A DNA stretch of 64,000 bases from Podospora pseudocomata (lineage: Eukaryota; Ascomycota; Sordariomycetes; Sordariales; Podosporaceae): NCBI RefSeq assembly GCF_035222375.1, contig NW_026946366.1, forward strand, positions 1,984,001 to 2,048,000, read 5' to 3'. Both the position numbers and the translations under genes were made by a program. The notes under the pieces were generated by a model. The model had not been told where the DNA came from, did no database searches, and worked only from the letters and a program-made list of their open reading frames with translations. Every line of letters begins with the position of its first letter. Position 1 is the first letter of the stretch. Positions 35,354 to 47,369 of the stretch are shown piece after piece.

Positions 35354-38300
35354 TCAATCCGTAACCATCCTATCCCCATCTCCATTGTTCGTAATAGGAT
35401 CAGCTAAACTCCCGCCACCTCCATTCCCAACCACCTCGTTCGCACTCGTTTTCGTAGCAGCGTCGCCCTGAGCAATCTCATAAGCGTCAGCACTCGCAAT
35501 TATTGGGAAAAAGGCAGAAGTGCGGCGTTCCACCATCTCCTGAACCGCCACACTTACCCCTTTCCCACCCACCGGTTCACCACCATCCGCCCCATCCCCA
35601 ACAACATCCAGCATCACTTCATCATCCTTGTCCCCTCCAGATCCAGCCGAAGCCCTGTTGGAAGACAAGGTATCAAGACTAGCCGACCTCTGCAGCTTTC
35701 CAGGTCCAGCAATGCCAGCCCACTGATCGTCGGCCCCTCGCTTCTTGGATGCTTCCGCCTCTGGTGGACGCTGGGACTGATCCGTCTGCAGCTCCTTCTT
35801 GAAAAAGTGATTATCGTCCTTGACAAACTTCTGGAGCTTGTCCGGAAGAGGGTCGTACTTCTCATTCATGGCCGAATCAGTCGCATACACCAACATGCGG
35901 TTCTCCTTAGATTTGTTCCACATGTCGAGCACGGACTTGAGCTTCAAAAACTGTACACAAAAACCGTGGTTAGAATCCTCAACCATGAGTAATCCACGAA
36001 AGCCGCTGCCACACATACCTCATACTCAACCCTGTTGCGATAAGACATCTTAAGCCACCAGCCACCGGTATCCTCCACTCCTGGAGAGGAGCCCTCCTGG
36101 ATGATATCATCCAATGGCTCCCCCGCCCATCGCAACAGAACTTGAGAATCCCCTATCACTGCGCCAACAAGCGTATACTTGTATGTGGGATTCCAGGCTG
36201 GGTCGTCAGACGGTGTGGTGAACTTTGCAGAATTCGCCTCAGACTTCGCTGCTATCGGGTGGAAAATCTGCTCATTGAGCTCTAGAATACAGTCAGTATA
36301 TGTCAATCCATGTTCGCGTTAATTCAGAAAGAATGGTTCCACATACTCTCTGTCACGCTCTCGGTCCTAGCGATGACCTGTTCAAGCTGCCTGATTCTTG
36401 TGCGGTAATGAGCAAGAATTTCCTTCTCCTCGTCCGACCACGATGGCTCATCCTGTGAAGAAGGCAGATACATGACATCTTCAGCATTGCTGAAAGCATC
36501 GTTATAGTTCCTCCAAAGAGCTCCTTTTCTCATGCTTTCGATTTTGTCCTTCAGCGACTTTATAGTCGCGAGAGCCAACTCCTTGCGTGTCGCCTCGCCC
36601 TCTGCCGTTTTCAACCCATTCGTCTTTCTGCGGTACAGATCAATCTGCTCCCTTGCGATTTCCGCAAGCTTCTCCCGATTACATGCCATGTATCGGTCAA
36701 GGTAAAAGATTTCTGGAATTTCGATGTCGTTTATACGGCTGTCTCTGGTCCGCAGAGTCAACACTGAAGATGGATGTCGAATCATAGCTAGCATGCCTTG
36801 ATCCAGATCCTCAGCCGCCACCGGAACGTCCGGATAAAACAGGAGATCCAAATAATCGTACAAGGTCTTTGGTGACTTTGCTTCATACTTGGTATCGATG
36901 TGGTGGAGGGGAGCGGGTATGAATAAATCTAAAAGACCAAACTGGTCCTCCGACTGGTGCACTGTAATGTCCTGGATCGGAACGACCTCAACTTCCGACA
37001 TCAGAACCGAGTAGCCCACTGTCGATGAAGAACCTTCGACGTCCCGCAGAGCATTATTGTATGCAAATCTGTGAAGGAACTCCTTTTCTTCATCGTCGTC
37101 GAAGTACCTTTCAGGTTCTGGGAACTGCGCCAAAATATCAGCTGTCGCATATGAGCGTGTTGTCCCCTCCAGAAAAGCCATTAGACGGTGAACTTCAAAT
37201 TCCCATCGCGGTCCGTTAACCGTGCCCGGCTCGCCCTTCCACCAATCCTGTGAACAACGGTATCCCCATGCTGGCTCATCACCGATCCTGAGCAAAGTAT
37301 TCCGCGCCGCAGGAATTCGTTGTAAGATCATCAGTAGACCGCCCAGCAGATGACTATTGTGGTTCGGCCGGCGCCTGAGAAACACGGGCAGGCCTGGTTT
37401 TCTTTGTCGGCAAGTCGGTACCTCATCTTCGAGTGGCGGCGGATAATGACTGGTCACCGCCCATTCTTCCTCCGAGTAGTGCTCTCTGGTGGCCGGCCCA
37501 AATTGACCCTTAGCTGAGGACGAGGGCCTAGGAGGTAGTGTTGGTTTCTGCGCTGCGAGCGATGCCGCTACGGCCTTTTGAATATCCTCGTCTTCCTGCT
37601 CTTTGGATGTTGGGGCCCTGTTGTCCGCTCTGGATGGGACACGTGTGGGAGGCGCGCCCGTGGTTCCAGGAGTCTGACCGTACAGAACCTCATCCTCGCC
37701 TTGTATCCTGAAAGCTAAAACCTGTCAGCAATTTGCGCATTTTTGACTTCCAGAAAACAACGCCCTTGTGTGGCTGTGATAAGGAGTATCCGCAGGTCAA
37801 GATAGCCCCATGCAGAAAGCAACCAAGACTACCTGAAAATCAGACAGCCCTAAAGCTTACTCCGGATGCAATTCTGAAATCGAGTGGACTTGTCCGCATC
37901 CCCAGAAGACCTCACAATGACCTCCACACGCATGGCCCCGCTCAACGTAACCCATCCAACGGTAAAGCCACCACGCCCACTTCCTTCGCCGGTTCAAGGG
38001 TAAAGGGGGTCTACTCACAAGGTGATGACTCCGCCCCCAATAACGGCGTGATATTCGACGTTTCTGTCGCCTCCAACCCAGGCATTTCCTCCCAGCTATC
38101 CCAGCCAGTAGTAGCGGATTTATCAGTAGAAGGTTTATCCTTATATCTCGACACCCATTCCTATTTCCACAATCATGTCAATCCCCTACCCTACACCCCA
38201 AGAACAAGCCAAACTTACATCGGTACCACAAAGTGTAAACCACTCTTCAACAACGGCATTGACATTGTTGTTGTGCTTTCTCAGGGCCCTGATCAGCATC

Positions 38301-38386
38301 AAATTGTCCGGAAAGACAATCCCAGTTTCTGTCGCCATTTTATGAGCCTCCTGCTCCTTATTCGTGAGCATGGATTCGTCCGCCAT
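35354..38386 (-). CDS. UBA-like/UIM protein with decayed USP (deubiquitinase) domain
   Basis: Five exons (38219-38386, 38019-38160, 36347-37714, 36019-36281, 35354-35950) splice to 845 residues. Residues about 5-52 form a UBA-like fold (TGIVFPDNLMLIRALRKHNN). A clean ubiquitin-interacting motif sits at about 143-159 (QEDEDIQKAVAASLAAQ). Next comes a region that follows the USP25/28-type USP layout but without the catalytic residues. The Cys box is GLPVFLRRRPNHNSHLLGG (about 211-229), with no Cys where NTCWFN would be. The His box is YKYTLVGAVIGDSQVLLRWA with no His, while the closing strand ENRMLVYAT is kept. It probably binds ubiquitin without cleaving it. Intron 2 (304 nt) is unusually long for this window and might hide an exon. 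The first ATG is preceded by an in-frame GTG, not another ATG. Confidence 0.8.
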
Positions 38387-39469
38387 GGTGTCCACGGCTT
38401 CCAGTTATTGTTGTGTAGTGTTGCCGCAATCACGCCCCCCGTCAGGTGGTATGTTCGAGAGAGCCAAAGTTGATCCGTTCAAGCTTCCATCGAAAGCGGG
38501 CGGTGGATACTCCTAGAGGGCGAGCTGAAGGGCCCAGGGGTGAGAGCCACTGCAGAAAGCGGTGCGTTCGTAGTCCGGTGGCCGAAAGTCTTTTGGGGTA
38601 AGCAATAATCCTGTAAAAGCTTCTGTCCTTTGTCAAAGTAAATGTTATGAGCAAGCCCGTGGCCCATCGAATATTAGCAAGTGTTATGACAGAACCGATA
38701 TTGAGTGTTGTTGGAAGCGAATGATTTCCGTGGCGGGGGGTGACGCGGGTGGAGGGGTTAACTCGGAAGTTGCTGGGAGGCAAGACGGATGATCGCTTTC
38801 GGTCGTTTGTTGGCTGGAGGAAGTCGTCGGGCTTCTCTCAACTTTTCAAAGCAGTTGTAATCTGGTCAGGAGGTACAGAAGGTGGGATAGTCGCTTGGAA
38901 CCACACGACCCAATTTACAAGGAAGCTGCAGCGCATCTTTGGTTTTGGGGGTGGGCAGCTGCTTGTCTCATAGTCTTGGCAGCCCATCTCAACGCACGGG
39001 CCATGACAATTCACCCCGCCATGGTGGTTTGGAGAATCAGTACGTTGACACAGAATATGTTTGCAACTGACAGGAGCTCGCGGTGTAATGTATAGTTTGC
39101 TCGTTATCTAGAGTAAATAAAACGATTAATATCTCCCGTATACCAGCTTTAGCATCACTCCTCGCTGTATTTCACACCAGACAAACAAAAGCTATTCGCA
39201 ATCCTGAACGCGCCCATCTATTCTGCTTTCGCTCCCTGGCCTCCCATAAATAAATACGCCGTGCTTCCAACAAACATAAAACAACCAGCCAAGCATTGTG
39301 AAGGAACCCTCACCCAGTATTTCCTCCTTCCCCAGCCCATAAACGCCCATTCTCGATGTTCGAGGTGTTCCCCCATGCAATGCACGCTAGACGGATGGGA
39401 AACCGAACCGACAGACAGAAGGAAAAGTGTAAAATGACCGTAAAGAACTCTCCCGCGATAAACTGTTGA
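38387..39469. other. Intergenic between pseudo-USP gene and CDC34
   Basis: About 1.1 kb with the promoter of the pseudo-USP gene and the 3' UTR of CDC34. Open frames are short and unrecognisable. No repeat or RNA gene is seen. Confidence 0.5.
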
Positions 39470-40307
39470 TCACCGCTTCTTGGTCCCCGCGCCAGAAGCA
39501 ACCTCATCCTCACTGCCATCATCATCACTGCCCTCCTCTTCCCCATCCCCCTCTTCATCATCCTCATCACCCTCAAAATCCTCCATCTCCTCGTCGCCGG
39601 TATCACTCCCTCCAAAGTCAAAATCCTCATCGCTTTCTTGCCAAAAACCGTCATCATTCTCCATCTTCGGCGGCGGCGCACTCTCAAAGCTCCTCGGCAT
39701 CTCAAACCCCTCGGGCACCTTTGTCTTGGAGTACTCCACCGTCTCCTTCGCCTTCCTGTTATACTCCTCCCTCCGATCCCGATACATGACTCCCGCGTCG
39801 ACATTAGCGGGGGAGCCAATCTCGGGATCGTCCAGCAGCAGCAACACCGATCTCAACACACTCTCCACACCATGCAGCGGTGTCCACCGCTCCGACGCCG
39901 ACTCGCCAGACATGACATCCTCCCCGGGCGTGTGCAAGATCGAGATACAGAGCTGGCCGTCGGGGTACACGTTGGGGTGGGTGATCGGGTTCAGGAAACG
40001 GAACTTGGGCGGGGAGTAAGGGTAATCTTCGCTAAACGACATCTCGGCCTGGAGGTAGGCGCCGTTGAAAACCGAGTCGGAGTTGATCACCATGAGGGCG
40101 AACCTCCATTTCATGATGTTAATGTCTTCGTTCTATAGTTTGAGAGAAAAACGCAAACAGATTAGCTTCGAGTCATGCTTTGTAGGGAGCAAGCATGGCA
40201 ACAGGGAGACCTACATCGTCAAAATGAATCCACTTCTCCTGTCGCAAGGTCTTCATCTCCCCCAGGAGCCGCGTCTTCGCGGCCGTGGCCTTGCTCACCT
40301 TGGACAT
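39470..40307 (-). CDS. CDC34: Ubiquitin-conjugating enzyme E2, CDC34/UBC3 type
   Basis: This is the E2 for SCF ubiquitin ligases, controlling G1/S and other transitions. Exons 40215-40307 and 39470-40132 splice to 251 residues. The UBC fold ends in HPNVYPDGQLCISILH, with the active-site Cys. It is followed by the acidic-loop insertion (HTPGEDVMSGESASERW) specific to CDC34/UBC7-type E2s, and then SVLLLLDDPEIGSPANVDAG. The C-terminal extension is strongly acidic (FWQESDEDFDFGGSD onward), which in Cdc34 binds the Rbx1/cullin basic canyon. It ends with a short basic tail GTKKR. The start is the first in-frame ATG (MSKVSKATAAKTRLLGEMK), in frame with the UBC helix 1. Intact. Confidence 0.95.
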
Positions 40308-41613
40308 GGTGGGCGGGTTGGTTGGGGTGGGTGTGTGTGACTCGTAGAGGTAGGAAAACTATGACCGAAAGTTGCAAAAACTCCAGTGACAGCGTCGGGA
40401 AATCCAGACCAAAGTTAACAAAAACAAGGGCTGTTCTGCCGCAAGAAAGAGCGTGGGCGGAGAGATACGGGTGGTGGAAGTTGACAGTAGGGAGAATGCA
40501 GGTCAGAGATCAAGGCAGCTGATGGACAGGTTGTTTCAGGCTTTATTTAAGAAAGGCCTAAAGCCTGGCCCTGCTTGGATGGCTGGCGGGGGTGTATCAA
40601 CCACACTGCGGCAGTGTGGGGAAGAGGGGCGTGCGAGGAAGCTTTTACTTGGGTCAGGGTGAGAAATACTCAACATACCGTTGTAAAGGGATGGGAAATT
40701 AAGCTCTAATCTAATCTAATACTGAGATCCAGTGGCAGATGCCTTCTTCATCTGAAGATCTGTCCGAGAAGAAAAATGCTGAGTTCAACAAGTCGTTCCG
40801 GCTTCCTGCCGCTCGCCGCATGTTGGCAGCCGACCACCACGAACACCCAGGGCAGGCCTGGACACGGCCCACGCGCCCAAGTGCCGCCTCCATGGGTGCG
40901 ATACCGCCCCGCCACACGCTGAGTTAAGCAACAGGGGGCTTCCGCCGGGGCTTGGGCTTGGTCCCAGCGATCCCGAGCCGACTGCGAGCCCAGCCGTCAA
41001 GGTGTCACCGACACCAGACACCCCGTGACAGTGTTCCATTGAGTGGTCAATGGAACTTCCATTCGCATGCTTTGATCAGCTTCTGAAGGTTCTGAAAATT
41101 CAATGTAAGCCACATCATGCAGACAAGACGCGGAGAACTCTCACAGTACGCAGCCGGGCATGCCGGACGGAGTTCAGGTGGGAGCGTGTTGGCCAGTGGC
41201 TAAACCCACTAAACCACCACCACTTTTTAGCTCCAGACCGCAAACACACTTCGGAATTGCTTCTTTGTGCGCAAATTTCATGTGAAACTTTCAGAGAACA
41301 TATGGGGTATTACACTAAACCTTCATAAACATCAACGCTGGGTATCAAACTCGATCTGCCTGAAACGCTAAAACCTGACCACCTATGAGCCAACCCAAAC
41401 AAACAACCAAACCCTGCTCAAAGATATGCCGCCGACCCAGTATAGTATTGAAAGAAAGACTAAAAGCCTTCCTTGGTTAGTTTATATACGTCGATAGTCC
41501 CGGGAGAATCTCCGCCCTCGCTGACGAGAAAGAAAAGAGCTTAGCAACAACAGCTGGACCGATATATGTCATAAGATAGAATGTGAAAACCGCCTTGGCC
41601 GCGGGGGAGCAAC
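40308..41613. other. Intergenic between CDC34 and GCN2
   Basis: About 1.3 kb holding the CDC34 promoter and the GCN2 3' flank. Short open frames show no recognisable protein. I see no RNA gene or repeat. Confidence 0.5.
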
Positions 41614-44600
41614 CTAGGCCCCCAGGTCGTAGTAGATGCACTTCCCAGTCCTAAAGTTGTAAACAAACGCATGCCCCGGCCCCTTCTTCGTCTCCCACTC
41701 CCACCGCCACCCCTTCAGCATCTCGTGGATCTCTCGCACATACTTCTTCTCTGCCGTGCCGACATTCTGCTCCACCTTCCGCCAGCTTTCGGCGTCGGCA
41801 ATGTTGGTTGATTTGATCATGTCCATGACCGTGTCTGACGTCTCAATGGCCGCTATTGGGCCCTCCAGGAAACCCTTGACTAGTCTAGAGGCACTGGTCT
41901 GCGCCTGTTCAACGACGGCGTGACGGTTGAACTTTTTGCTCTTGGTCTGCGCGACTAGAATGTGAACTTCCTGTTCGCGATCACCCTCGATAGCATTGGC
42001 CGAATCTACATGCGCGGCGGTTGGCATGCTCCGGGTTTTGGCAAGGACACGAGAATCTCTCTCGCGAATCTCTGACTTGAGCCAGTTGAGGAGATCCGCG
42101 GCTGAGATATCGGCATCTGAAGCGTCCTTTCGGCCCATAGACTTGACCTTGACCATGTTATCCTGCTTGATAATAACGATCCAGCTATAAGACTCCTCTC
42201 GGTAGCTAGAAAGGAGGTCTTCTGGTGAGCGTGTGTCGCGGGCCAACTCCGCACTGATGTTGTGAGCCCAGAGCATCTGCAAAAGCTCAATCCCAGAAGA
42301 TCGAAGAACAGAGGGATCGAAACTAGCAATCAAAACGTCACACTACTCAAGGTCAGCACCAAAGTATCTGTTTGGAAGAAAATGACAACATACCCGTTTC
42401 ATGCTGAAGATACCCTGTGATTCCTCTTCAGCAGCCTTCTTGAGGAAAGCCTTACCCGTAGCTTTGGGCACCTGTTTAGCCAACTGCTTCTCCCAGTTGA
42501 GGCTGAAGCCCACAGCGTGTCGCTCCTCAAACCTGCCGCCTATCTTTGGGCGATGTTCTTTGATCAGGTTGTCATAACGACCTCCTGCTGCAAAAACATC
42601 TTTGACTTTCTTATCATAGAGACATGAAAAGAGGATGCCTCCTCGAAAGAAGACTTCGTTGATGCTGCTCAGGGGCGCAATGTAGACCTTGTTGGACACA
42701 CCGAACTTCTTGGTATATTCATACACATCCTTCAAGTGAGCCAAAATTGGCGACACCTTTTGCGAAAATTCGGAACCCTCAAACAGACCTCGTATCTTGG
42801 ATATAGCCTTGCTCGGTGTGTCTCGAAAATCGAATCGCTGAAGCTCGTCCACACTGGTCGCCGAGATCCCTATCTCTGGCGATCTTAGCTCACTCCTGAC
42901 CTTGAGCCAGGTGAAATTCCTAATATTAAGCTTGCTAAGAACGTCAGCAGCCGCCGGTCTGGCATTGATATCCACACCGCAGAACTCAAAGATCAGGTGT
43001 AGAAGGTCCGAGTGGCCAAGCTGGAAACATATCGGCGTGGAAGAGGTTGTGGGGAAGGCCGAGACAATTTCGTCCAAGACCTTGATCGCTTCGGCCTCTT
43101 TAAGAGCGAGATCTAGTGCGTCTGTGGTGACAATGTCAAAGTCTACTTCTCCATAGACATCCGGTTGTCCACCATCGCGGCGATCTCGAAAGATATTCCC
43201 AAAGGCGTACGACCGCTGAATCACAGGCCCCTGGGTCACTCGGGCAAGAGAGCGAGCATTTCCCATGACCAAATCGAATGGCATTTGTAGAACCGTACCA
43301 TTTTGATCCAGAAGACGAACAATATTTTGGTCGTAGTAGTTCGACCGGGGATACAGACACGCTGTAGGAGTTTCAACAGCGCCGTGCCGCCGGAAGATCG
43401 AGACCAGTGTATCCTTCACGATATAACGGCGCATCAAGTCTGCTCCGCTCGGCGCGGTTGATCCTATATCCCAAGCATAATCCTTTGCCGGCTCAACCTG
43501 TCGACTGAACAACTCTTTGAGAACTTTCCCGTAATAAGGAGAGCTTGGATCAGCTATCCCTGCGAGAGCACGCCGTACGGCCTCGCTCTCCATCTGAACA
43601 GGCATCCTCCCACTCTTCAACAGTTCTGAGCTGGACGGACGATCTTTGGGATTGTGTGTGAGCAACGAAAGCAAGATGTCGGTATGGTTCTTATCAGCCG
43701 CCTTAAAGTCTGACGGAAGAACTGGCGGGTTATGTCGCACTTGCTCAAGCGTCATCGCACGTTGCATCCCAAGCATGGGAGGGTATGACATCTCGAAGAA
43801 TATGACGCCCAGGGAGTACATCTGGGACGGTTAGCTGGTCTGTTGTGTAGTTTTGAGGAAATGAAGCTTACATCAACCTTGGCAGTGTATGAGCCACTGC
43901 CTCCTGTTCTGACCTCCGGGGCAACATAAACAGCCGTGCCGATACTTCTTGTAAGATCGCCGGCATCGATGTTGGCCATGTTCTTATCGACCGCTAACTG
44001 TCCACTTGTCGCCAACCCAAAGTCTCCAATCTTCACGTTCTCAACCCCGTCTGGGCCAGCACTGATGAAGACATTCTCGGGTTTGAGGTCACGATGAACA
44101 ATTGTTAGGCTGTGTATGTGAGCCAGCCCTTCCAGGATTTGGCGGAATAGACGCCAAACTTCTTGATTTGAACTATACAAATTTCGAGTGATCAAATCAC
44201 GCAAGGTCTGAGCACATTAGTTAGAAACTTAATCATGAACGAGATGAGGTAGAGGTAATTGAAGAGAAATGAGGACCTACCCGTTTTTCACAATATTCCA
44301 TGGAAATATACATGACTGTACGAAAGGGGCGGCCACTTCCCCTTCTATCTCCTCGAGCCGGAACAGGGAGATGCCTCGGTGCCAGTTCGCCTATGGTGGA
44401 CGTATCCTCACCTGACTCCGATTCATCATCCTCATCGCTGTCTTCTTCATCGTCTTCTTCATCATCGTCGTCGTCGGAATCCTCCTCGCCAGAGTCATCC
44501 TCGAAAACCATGTCCGGGTGTCCGCTTGAAGACATGAAATCGAGACCTCTGCTCTTGCTTTCAGCGAACTCAATGTTGATGCTTCTGGAGATTGGGGTAT

Positions 44601-46700
44601 TGTTGGAACTGTCTTCACTGGAGACATCGTCGCTTTCAGATTGTCCAGAGCCATCAGAGTAGTCCATGGTTTCCTCGAGCCAAGTGTTGTAATATCGAAC
44701 CACTGCAGGATGGTTCATCTGTGAGAGGAGCCTCACTTCCTTCAGCATCTCAGACAAGGTCTCGTGCGACCTCTGCGTAATCTTCTTGATGGCATACAAT
44801 CGCCCATCAATCATCTTGCGAGCGCGAACAACCTCGCCAAAACCGCCCTTTCCAAGGCGAGCCTCTTCGATATAGTCTTCTTGATATCGGGAGGTGACAG
44901 CAGTCCGGTTCATCGAGTCATGCCGGAGTCTCCGTGGCAGCGATTTGGGTGCTGATAAGAGTGAACCGGAAACGACCGCAGAGTCGTTTTCCACCAGGAT
45001 GGGGGCATTTGTGGCGAGAAACTCGCTAGAGCAAAGCTCAAAAGCACGAGGCCGCTTCTTAGGGTCTGCTTTAAAGAACCTGGATACCAGCTCTTCTAAA
45101 GGGCTCGAAAGCGACAGGGAATCCATCAGAGCCGACGGGGAGTGGTATTTTTCAGGAACGTTGAGGCCAAATACCATCTGCAAGAAGACTATTCCAAAAT
45201 CCCAAATGTCTGTTTTCTGCGTGTACTGGGGTTTGGAGATTCCAGCAATCTCTGCGGGATACCAGTAGACAGACTTTGCTGCTCTGCTAGTGACTACTTT
45301 GACCATGCTCGTGGATATGCTGTGGAGTTCTTTCTGGAAGCCGCCGTCGGAGAGCTTGGGAACGATATCACCCGCCGGCGTTCTGCAAAGCAGAATATTG
45401 CCAGGGTGTATGTCCTGGTGAACAATCCCATTGCTGTGGAGATATGCCAGTGCATCGAGAAGATCCGTGGTCCAGATTCTGGCTTTGCTGATCTCGATCT
45501 GCCCCGCCAAGCTGAGGAGTTCATCGAGAGGTCCCTTGTCCGAGAAGGGCGTGAGTACACTGATGGTCCAGACCGTGGGACCGGACGAGTCAATGTCACT
45601 GACTGTGCGGTCGATCTTGAAGTTGATAAGCTCCAAAAGATTCTGGTGGTTTAGCTTCTTCAGTGACTCCAGCAGAGATTCCAAGGCTTGAAGTTGCTTC
45701 TTGAACTGAGCCGAGTCTTTGCCGTGCGACTTGATATCGACTTGCTTCAATGCAAGACTTGGACGAACATGTTTCGCGGCTAGTACCGGCTTGACTTTGT
45801 GTACTGTGGTCACCGGTCCCTCGCGCCAAACTGTTTTGCCAATCACGGTCTGGAAATAGTGGGTATCGCCAGTGTGGTCCATCAAACTGCAAGCCTGATC
45901 AAACACAAGGGCGACGTTGGTCTCGGAGGGGTCCGCTTGAGCTCGATTGGGCGACATGTTGTGACTTCGGTTTTTCTTTCTCGACTCCTTCAACTTGTTG
46001 CGTTGGCGTTTGAGCTCCTCTTGGACCATGTCACCGAGGACTCGCTCTTCTTCCATGGTTTCCTCGAGTTTCTTTTGCTCCTGTTGCTCCTTCTGGTCCT
46101 GTGCCTGTTTTGCCAATTCCGCTTCATGGGCCGCCCTTTCCTCTTCCAGAGAAGGCAGCTCCAGACCTTGGGCCTTCTTCAAGGCGGCCTCGTCCAGTAT
46201 ATCGCGGATACCTTCCACAAGACGGTCGACCATGACCTCGTCATCCTTGGCCCATATTTTTGGCTGCGTCTCCACAAACTTTTGGATTTTGAACCTTGTT
46301 GATTCACGGAGATGACCATCATTTTTGAGGGTCAAGAGCGGTGGGGATTTGGGATATGTGGCGACAAGAACAACAGAGAGCAGTACTGAGAAGTTGTCAT
46401 CCGATACTGCTTTGATTCTAATATCAAATGCAGGTTCGGTTTTCTACAAGATGTTAGTAATATGGCATCCAACCACATGCAAAGCTTTCGTACCTTCCAC
46501 GCACCGTGAGGTGCCGAGTGTCGAATAAAATCCTCGCCGTAAATAGCTGCCAGGGCGATCACCTCATCGGCTTGTTTCTCTTGATACTGTGTCTTAACCG
46601 CTGGCTGAGCTGGGCTAGGGCCTTTAAGCCCAGGGAAACTCTCAGTTCCATTCTTCTTGGTTTGAGGAGGGGCCTTCTTTTGACCGCCTTTTCCCGCCAT
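41614..46700 (-). CDS. GCN2: eIF2-alpha kinase GCN2 (Neurospora CPC-3)
   Basis: This general amino-acid control kinase senses uncharged tRNA and stalled ribosomes and phosphorylates eIF2-alpha. Exons 46494-46700, 44281-46443, 43872-44207, 42394-43821 and 41614-42342 splice to 1620 residues. Domains in order: RWD domain (about 40-160, with ADEVIALAAIYGEDF) that binds GCN1; a charged coiled coil; a pseudokinase (about 270-560) with HQD for HRD and SDGG for DFG; and the active kinase (about 590-1000). The active kinase has GKGGFGEVV, VHRDLKPEN and DFGLAT, with an acidic insert (near 700-730) typical of GCN2. A HisRS-like domain (about 1010-1370) and a C-terminal ribosome-binding/dimerisation domain ending KCIYYDLGA follow. 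All catalytic residues of the second kinase are present. Divergent from the Cut12-type gene. Confidence 0.96.
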
Positions 46701-47369
46701 AGCGGATTGCTAAATGTGGTGGTGACGAGTTGGTGAGATGAGGATGAGAGCGTGACTAATATCAACCAGTGGGGGAGGGTTGGGCGCTGGGAGATGTTGG
46801 ATATGAAACTGGATTCTCGGTAAAGGTCCGAGAATATAAGACTGCACAGCCAGGTACGGCTGTGAAGACTTTAATGAGTTGCGTCCATCCTCGGAGCAAT
46901 TCAGACGAAGCAGTAATGTGAGATAGGTAGAGATGAGGGCTGAGATGTGACTGTGTGTAGTGCCTGGCGGGGTATTTGCACTGTCCAGATGCCCCAAGGG
47001 TCACTGAAGCTGGGATGGCATTGGAGACAATCATAGGGACCCACCATTCAGCTTCACAGTGGAGCTGAAGCCTTGGCACAAAGCTTCGAGCAGCCCCGCC
47101 AACCCCACTTCCAACGCCCTGGACGCGCTGCGGGACGCGGTAGGACCCTTGCTAGTGCTACGACTGGCCGGCCGCTGGCAACCACGATTCTCTTCTGGTT
47201 CCGGCAGTCAAGTAAACACAACAGTTTGACTGCCGACAGCACACTTTGGGTGGCAGCCCACCACGACCTCGAGAGACGACTGATCGGTTGATTGACTGAC
47301 TTGGAAAACGCCAACTGTGGAATTGACCACAGATTCAGTTAGTTGCGCGATCACAGCGCCCGAGTCACC
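46701..47369. promoter_or_regulatory. Divergent promoter region GCN2 / Cut12-type gene
   Basis: The 669 bp separates the two start codons and must contain both promoters. No TATA box or clear motif stands out. Confidence 0.5.
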
